Assembly: GCF_001320245.1 (NCBI RefSeq)
Contig: NZ_BCBA01000001.1
Coordinates: 118,811 to 182,810 of the forward strand
Length of the DNA stretch: 64,000 nucleotides
Direction: 5' to 3'
Origin: Pseudomonas sp. NBRC 111124
GTDB taxonomy: Bacteria > Pseudomonadota > Gammaproteobacteria > Pseudomonadales > Pseudomonadaceae
The notes below the pieces were generated by a model. It was not told the DNA's origin. It saw only the letters and a program-made list of their open reading frames with translations, and did not search any database. The position numbers were made by a program, and so were the translations under genes. Below are positions 60,716-64,000 of the stretch, one piece after another. Each line of letters starts with the position of its first letter. Position 1 is the first letter of the stretch.

Positions 60716-61084
60716 TCAGGCTTTTTTGCACATCAGCGCCGCATCGAGCAGCCTGCCATGGTCGTACCAAGCGTCGCGCTGGTAGGCGGTGAACTGGCGC
60801 TCAGTTCCCGTGCCCCGTAACTCCACCAGGCCATCGGCTTTAGTAGGGTCGGTACTTTCGACGTACAGCTTGACCGAGTTGTCGCCGTCGACTTCATAGG
60901 TTTTCACGTTGCCTTGAAGTTCGCCTTTGACGCACCCCAGATAGGCTGGCGTGCTTCGTTCGGTGATGCCAGACGTATAGTCATGGCCATCCCGTACATC
61001 CGGGTCGTGTGCGCACCCGGCCATGAACAGCGTGGCAAATGTGGATAACAGTACTGCGCCTGCAACCGATCTTGAGCTCTTCAC
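60716..61084 (-). CDS. Hypothetical lipoprotein
   Basis: A 122-residue lipoprotein with lipobox FMAGC. A GTG start at 61084 is preferred because AGGAG lies 9 nt before it and the signal sequence starts directly (KSSRSVAGAVLL). The mature domain (YLGCVKGELQG, ESTDPTKADGLVELRGTG, LLDAALMCKKA) has two Cys at similar positions to the lipoprotein at 60189-60518, so the two may be distant relatives. Function unknown. Confidence 0.7.
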   Translation of the reverse strand: MKSSRSVAGAVLLSTFATLFMAGCAHDPDVRDGHDYTSGITERSTPAYLGCVKGELQGNVKTYEVDGDNSVKLYVESTDPTKADGLVELRGTGTERQFTAYQRDAWYDHGRLLDAALMCKKA

Positions 61085-61331
61085 GCGACACGCTCCTGCT
61101 GCCCCATCCAGAACTTGAAACAGAGTGGCGAAGCACAACGCCCTTTTTTTGCTTTCATGGGCCTATGGTACTGCGCAAGGGGCGCCGCACATTAGGCTTG
61201 TTTGCTATATGAGAAATGGCCGATTACCGGCATCTTTTGGACTTTCGGGTTATTTCTTTAGCCGAGCGGAACGATTTCTACTGGCCATGATTCTCATGAG
61301 TATCGACCAGGCTCAACGTTCAGGAGAACCC

Positions 61332-61646
61332 ATGGTGTGGTGGCTGGAAATACTCGCCCAGTTCGTGACTTCCGCGGGCCTTGCCGTGTTCAGCATCTTT
61401 GTGTTCTGGGCCTACACACTGGCGTTTGGCAGGCCGTACGCCAAGCTGCTATCGGCTGCGCTGGCAGCAGCGTTGCTGGGTATCGCCGCCTTTCCCCACG
61501 GGGCGAGCTTCGCTGTCAGTCATCAAGCGCTACTGGGAGATGGCAGCGAGTTTCTGTTGCTGGTCGCGGATGCTATGGGTGTGATCAGTGCCGTGATCAT
61601 TGCATCGTTCTTCTTCAACCCTGGGCGGTTGCTCGATGAAGCATGA
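61332..61646 (+). CDS. Small membrane protein
   Basis: A 104-residue protein with three hydrophobic segments (about 7-28, 35-55 and 78-98), starting at ATG 61332 directly after CAGGAGAACC. Homologues cannot be named. The 247 bp upstream hold no other gene that I can support; longer starts there lack ribosome sites. Confidence 0.65.
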   Translation: MVWWLEILAQFVTSAGLAVFSIFVFWAYTLAFGRPYAKLLSAALAAALLGIAAFPHGASFAVSHQALLGDGSEFLLLVADAMGVISAVIIASFFFNPGRLLDEA

Positions 61647-61708
61647 CCCGGCCAGCTATTCGCCCAACCCTCGGCCGGTGAGCGAATAGCGGTCTGGTTC
61701 AGTGACTA

Positions 61709-61870
61709 TCAGCGTGGGCCGCCACCGTGCCCGCCGCCCATCATGCCCGGGCCGCCATGCCCCCCACCATGCCCCCCACCGCCACCCGGCGGCATGAACA
61801 TCCAGCAACCTGCCAGGGTGGATACCAAGGCAACCACCACGGCTGCATGGACTACTTGCTTCAACTTCAT
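61709..61870 (-). CDS. His/Gly-rich tiny lipoprotein
   Basis: A 53-residue product. Signal sequence and lipobox LAGC are followed by a tail of about 30 residues made almost only of Gly, His, Met and Pro (MPPGGGGGHGGGHGG ...). TTGGAG precedes ATG 61870. The His/Met content could bind copper or nickel. No family recognised. Confidence 0.6.
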   Translation of the reverse strand: MKLKQVVHAAVVVALVSTLAGCWMFMPPGGGGGHGGGHGGPGMMGGGHGGGPR

Positions 61871-62039
61871 TAAAACGCTCCAAAAGGCAAAAACCGGTGC
61901 CCTGCCTGATGCCAGGCGAGGCAGCGCTGCCAGTGTAAATTCCAGACCGGCCAGCCTGGGCGAGCTTTTCCATTTCTTTACAGTTGCGTGGCGCAGGTCT
62001 GGCCGCAAGCGGAAGGGATGACGTCAATGCCGCATTGCG

Positions 62040-62186
62040 TCAGTAGCGACGATAGTCCTGGTGCCCCCCACGGTCTTCATCGTAATAACGCCGGTGATGA
62101 TGATCGCCGTCGTGCCAATACGGCCAGCAGCCGCTGAGCAACAACAACCCTGACAACACGACAACCCATGCAGTCTTGCGTTTCAT
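62040..62186 (-). CDS. Tiny lipoprotein with charged tail
   Basis: A 48-residue product with lipobox LLSGC and a short mature part rich in His, Asp, Arg and Tyr (WHDGDHHHRRYYDEDRGG). Many Gammaproteobacteria have such small secreted proteins of unknown role. ATG 62186 has a GGAGGTACGCAC site. Confidence 0.6.
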   Translation of the reverse strand: MKRKTAWVVVLSGLLLLSGCWPYWHDGDHHHRRYYDEDRGGHQDYRRY

Positions 62187-62329
62187 GTGCGTACCTCCAG
62201 CCAGGCGAAGCGAGGCCTTGCTTACGTTGGACTGCGCAAAGACGGGAGGTTCGGGCCGGGGCCGGCCACTGATCAAATTTCATCTGGCGAGGTGCTGCTA
62301 ATCTGTTGCCTGAGCTAAAGGAGAGAGAC

Positions 62330-62566
62330 ATGAGCATACGCAGCCTGGCAAGAAACCTGCCTCCGGACCCCGACAATGAAGGTTGGGTGCTTGGGTGGGG
62401 TGTTCTACGCGACTTGCATCCATGGCACTTTGTCGACATCTATGCAGACCGGACAACGGCCATGGCCGAGGCGCGGCGCCGTGGTGATGGCTACGTCGTG
62501 GAATTCGGCTCGCACCGGCTTGGCTCGGATGAGTTTGTCTGTGGTGTGAATCCGCCGGAGGGGTAA
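62330..62566 (+). CDS. Small hypothetical protein, 78 residues
   Basis: AAAGGAGAG precedes the ATG, so it is very probably translated. The product (WGVLRDLHPWHFVDIYADRTTAMAEARRRGDGYVVEFGSHR) looks like a small soluble alpha/beta protein and carries no signal peptide. I do not recognise a family. Confidence 0.65.
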   Translation: MSIRSLARNLPPDPDNEGWVLGWGVLRDLHPWHFVDIYADRTTAMAEARRRGDGYVVEFGSHRLGSDEFVCGVNPPEG

Positions 62567-62778
62567 CCATGCACGCCGCCGCGCGCATCACGACTTGAAG
62601 AATTGTCCCTGTCGCACAATCGATAAAGCTCAACAGAATGCTGGGCTTCAGCACCACTCCTCAACACGTGAAGGAAGGATAAGCCTTTTTGTGTTCCAAC
62701 CGAGCAAAGGTGGGCTGTGGATCAACGAGCCAAGTGTTACAATCCGCCCCTTCAAATCAGCGCTCAGCGCTGAACATC

Positions 62779-63003
62779 CGTGAACGCCGTCAGTACGACA
62801 CCCGCCACACCTGCGCAACCCTGTGCCTGATGCCTGGAATGAACCCCGCGTTCATCGCGAACCAGCTCGGCCACTGCGTCGTGATGTTGCTCTCTACCTA
62901 CGCGAAATGGATCGGCTCCTCCTCGGACTGGAGGGAGCTTGAGAAGCTGCCGCCCCGAGTCGAATTGGCCCAAAATTGGCCCAAAACTGACGAGAGGGCC
63001 TAA
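62779..63003 (+). pseudogene. C-terminal remnant of a tyrosine recombinase (integrase)
   Basis: The frame retains the catalytic tail of a phage-type integrase: Arg in YDTRHTCATL, then GH in NQLGHCVVMLLSTYAKWI with the Tyr nucleophile, and a tail ending in AQNWPKTDE. The N-terminal and core-binding parts are missing; the frame opens only at 62689 with unrelated codons. It marks an old prophage or island end. Confidence 0.75.
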
Positions 63004-63311
63004 ATACACCTCTGGAATTCCCGCAGGACAAGCACTTGATCTCTACCGCCAACATCACCATGCAGTATTTTAGGGGTGTTTGGCGGTGCTAAAGGGCTGA
63101 TTTTACTGGGCGAAACTCCCCTCCACACCCCCTCATTCCCTCCCCGTTGGTATCAAATTTGGTATCACATGGAAGCCGCAGCCAACTGTCCGCTTTCGAC
63201 CCATAGCTGCCTTTCATGGCGGGTAGCTATGGGCCAGAAATAGTCGATTTCTGGTTCTCCTTGACGCCTCGCCACCACGCTGAAACAGCGATCAGCAAGG
63301 ACAGTACGGCT
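63004..63311. other. Gene-free stretch after the integrase remnant
   Basis: I see no supportable gene. It holds a 9-bp direct repeat TTGGTATCA at 63147-63155 and 63159-63167, and otherwise decayed sequence typical of an island edge. Confidence 0.5.
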
Positions 63312-64000
63312 TCACACCGCCGCGCTGCGCTCACGGATATCAATGTTCAATATGCGGTCGTTATCGTTGTAGTCGACCGGGCAATCAATCACGTGCACGC
63401 CTGGATTGGAGATACAGTGATCAAGTAGCGGAATCAACGAGTCGGCACTTTCTACGCGATACCCAGTGGCGCCATAGGATTCAGCATATTTGACGAAGTC
63501 AGGGTTTCCGTAGTCCAGGCCGAAATCGGTGAAGCCCATGTTGGCCTGCTTCCAGCGGATCATGCCGTAGCCGTCGTCACGCAGGATCACCACAGTGATG
63601 TGCATGCCCAGACGAACTGCGGTTTCCAGCTCCTGGCTGTTCATCATGAAGCCACCGTCACCGCATACCGAGATCACCGGGCGGTCCGGGTACACCAGGT
63701 GCGCGGCCATGGCCGATGGCAGGCCAGCGCCCATGGTCGCCAGGGCATTGTCCAGCAGCACGGTGTTCGGCTTGTGCGCCTTGTAGTTGCGGGCGAACCA
63801 GATCTTGTAGATACCGTTGTCCAGGGCAACGATGCCTTCGGACGGCAGCGCGCGGCGGATGTCGGCAACCAAGCGCTGTGGGTAGACCGGGAAGCGGTTG
63901 TCATCACCGCCTTCGGCAATCTGCGCTTCGTTCGCTTCACGGATGGTCATGAGGCGGGTGAAGTCCCAGTGCGCGGTGTCGGTCAGCGCTTCGCTGATTT
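63312..64000 (-). CDS. Acetolactate-synthase-like ThDP enzyme, C-terminal part (start outside window)
   Basis: The frame is open from the right edge to the TGA at 63312, giving at least 229 residues. The C-terminal thiamine-diphosphate domain is present: GAGLPSAMAAH and the GDG-N metal/ThDP motif (VCGDGGFMMNSQELETAVRLGMHITVVILRDDGYGMIRWKQ). It resembles catabolic acetolactate synthases of the AlsS type more than biosynthetic IlvB/IlvI. The N-terminal domains are off the window, so the exact reaction is not certain. Confidence 0.83.
   Translation of the reverse strand, partial: ISEALTDTAHWDFTRLMTIREANEAQIAEGGDDNRFPVYPQRLVADIRRALPSEGIVALDNGIYKIWFARNYKAHKPNTVLLDNALATMGAGLPSAMAAHLVYPDRPVISVCGDGGFMMNSQELETAVRLGMHITVVILRDDGYGMIRWKQANMGFTDFGLDYGNPDFVKYAESYGATGYRVESADSLIPLLDHCISNPGVHVIDCPVDYNDNDRILNIDIRERSAAV

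Noticed and set aside
63147..63167. TTGGTATCA repeats as phage attachment sites
   Set aside because: The copies are only 12 bp apart and no second distant copy or tRNA end is visible in the window.

Overview
The window looks like chromosome from a Pseudomonas of the P. putida group. Most of it is GC-rich. It carries paired inverted REP palindromes with the Pseudomonas core (CTCCCACAGG type), a benABCD operon very close to the P. putida proteins as I remember them, a PQQ alcohol dehydrogenase, RpoN-dependent catabolic operons, and A-rich AANAANAA motifs in front of many catabolic genes, the form expected of Crc/Hfq (catabolite repression) targets. There are no rRNA or tRNA genes and no CRISPR array. 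Apart from REPs, the only mobile-element trace is a tyrosine-recombinase tail near 62.8-63.0 kb.

Layout. 1-0.94 kb: the 3' part of a lower-GC gene whose product resembles the HopA1 type III effector family. 1.2-4.2 kb: an MFS permease and a Rieske/FAD reductase. 4.3-9.9 kb: an AcoR-type sigma-54 activator facing a quinohaemoprotein alcohol dehydrogenase-aldA operon that has a consensus -24/-12 promoter. 10-17 kb: an aldo/keto reductase, a NemA-type ene-reductase, a cold-shock protein with a small partner, a luciferase-like monooxygenase, a LysR regulator, TraX and a YdjM-like protein. 17.1-20.9 kb: benABCD with two XylS/BenR boxes but no benR here. 21.0-22.6 kb: a DAHP synthase preceded by two aromatic-rich mini-ORFs and an intrinsic terminator, a probable attenuator. 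22.6-26.9 kb: ppiC and a Yej-type peptide ABC transporter without its ATPase. 26.9-30.8 kb: the 3-hydroxybutyrate module (RpoN regulator, GntP permease, dehydrogenase). 30.8-39 kb: ecotin, a second parvulin, an autotransporter, two LysE exporters, an AraC regulator, a PPP-type phosphatase, a DUF3016 protein, a nitrilase-family amidase and an alkyltransferase.

39.1-57.7 kb is the most intriguing part. Two long minus-strand operons flank one AraC-type regulator (50187-51197). The first (50007 down to 39116) encodes a small serine hydrolase, DUF1302 and DUF1329 envelope proteins, a YCF48 beta-propeller, an MMPL/RND transporter, an acyl-CoA dehydrogenase and an acyl-CoA ligase. The second (57590 down to 51194) encodes a quinone oxidoreductase, a TauD/TfdA dioxygenase, a BKACE beta-keto-acid cleavage enzyme, an MFS permease, a DsbA/FrnE protein, a Rieske ferredoxin and a YeiH exporter. 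The same motif (core TTTGATGACA, once ATTGATGACA) lies in front of both operons and of the regulator. This suggests one regulon for a substrate I cannot name.

57.8-64 kb: a 50-aa small protein, a MerR regulator divergent from a second ene-reductase across a 19-bp-spacer promoter, a string of small lipoproteins (OsmE-like, His/Gly-rich), small hypotheticals, the integrase remnant, and the C-terminal part of an acetolactate-synthase-like ThDP enzyme running off the right edge.
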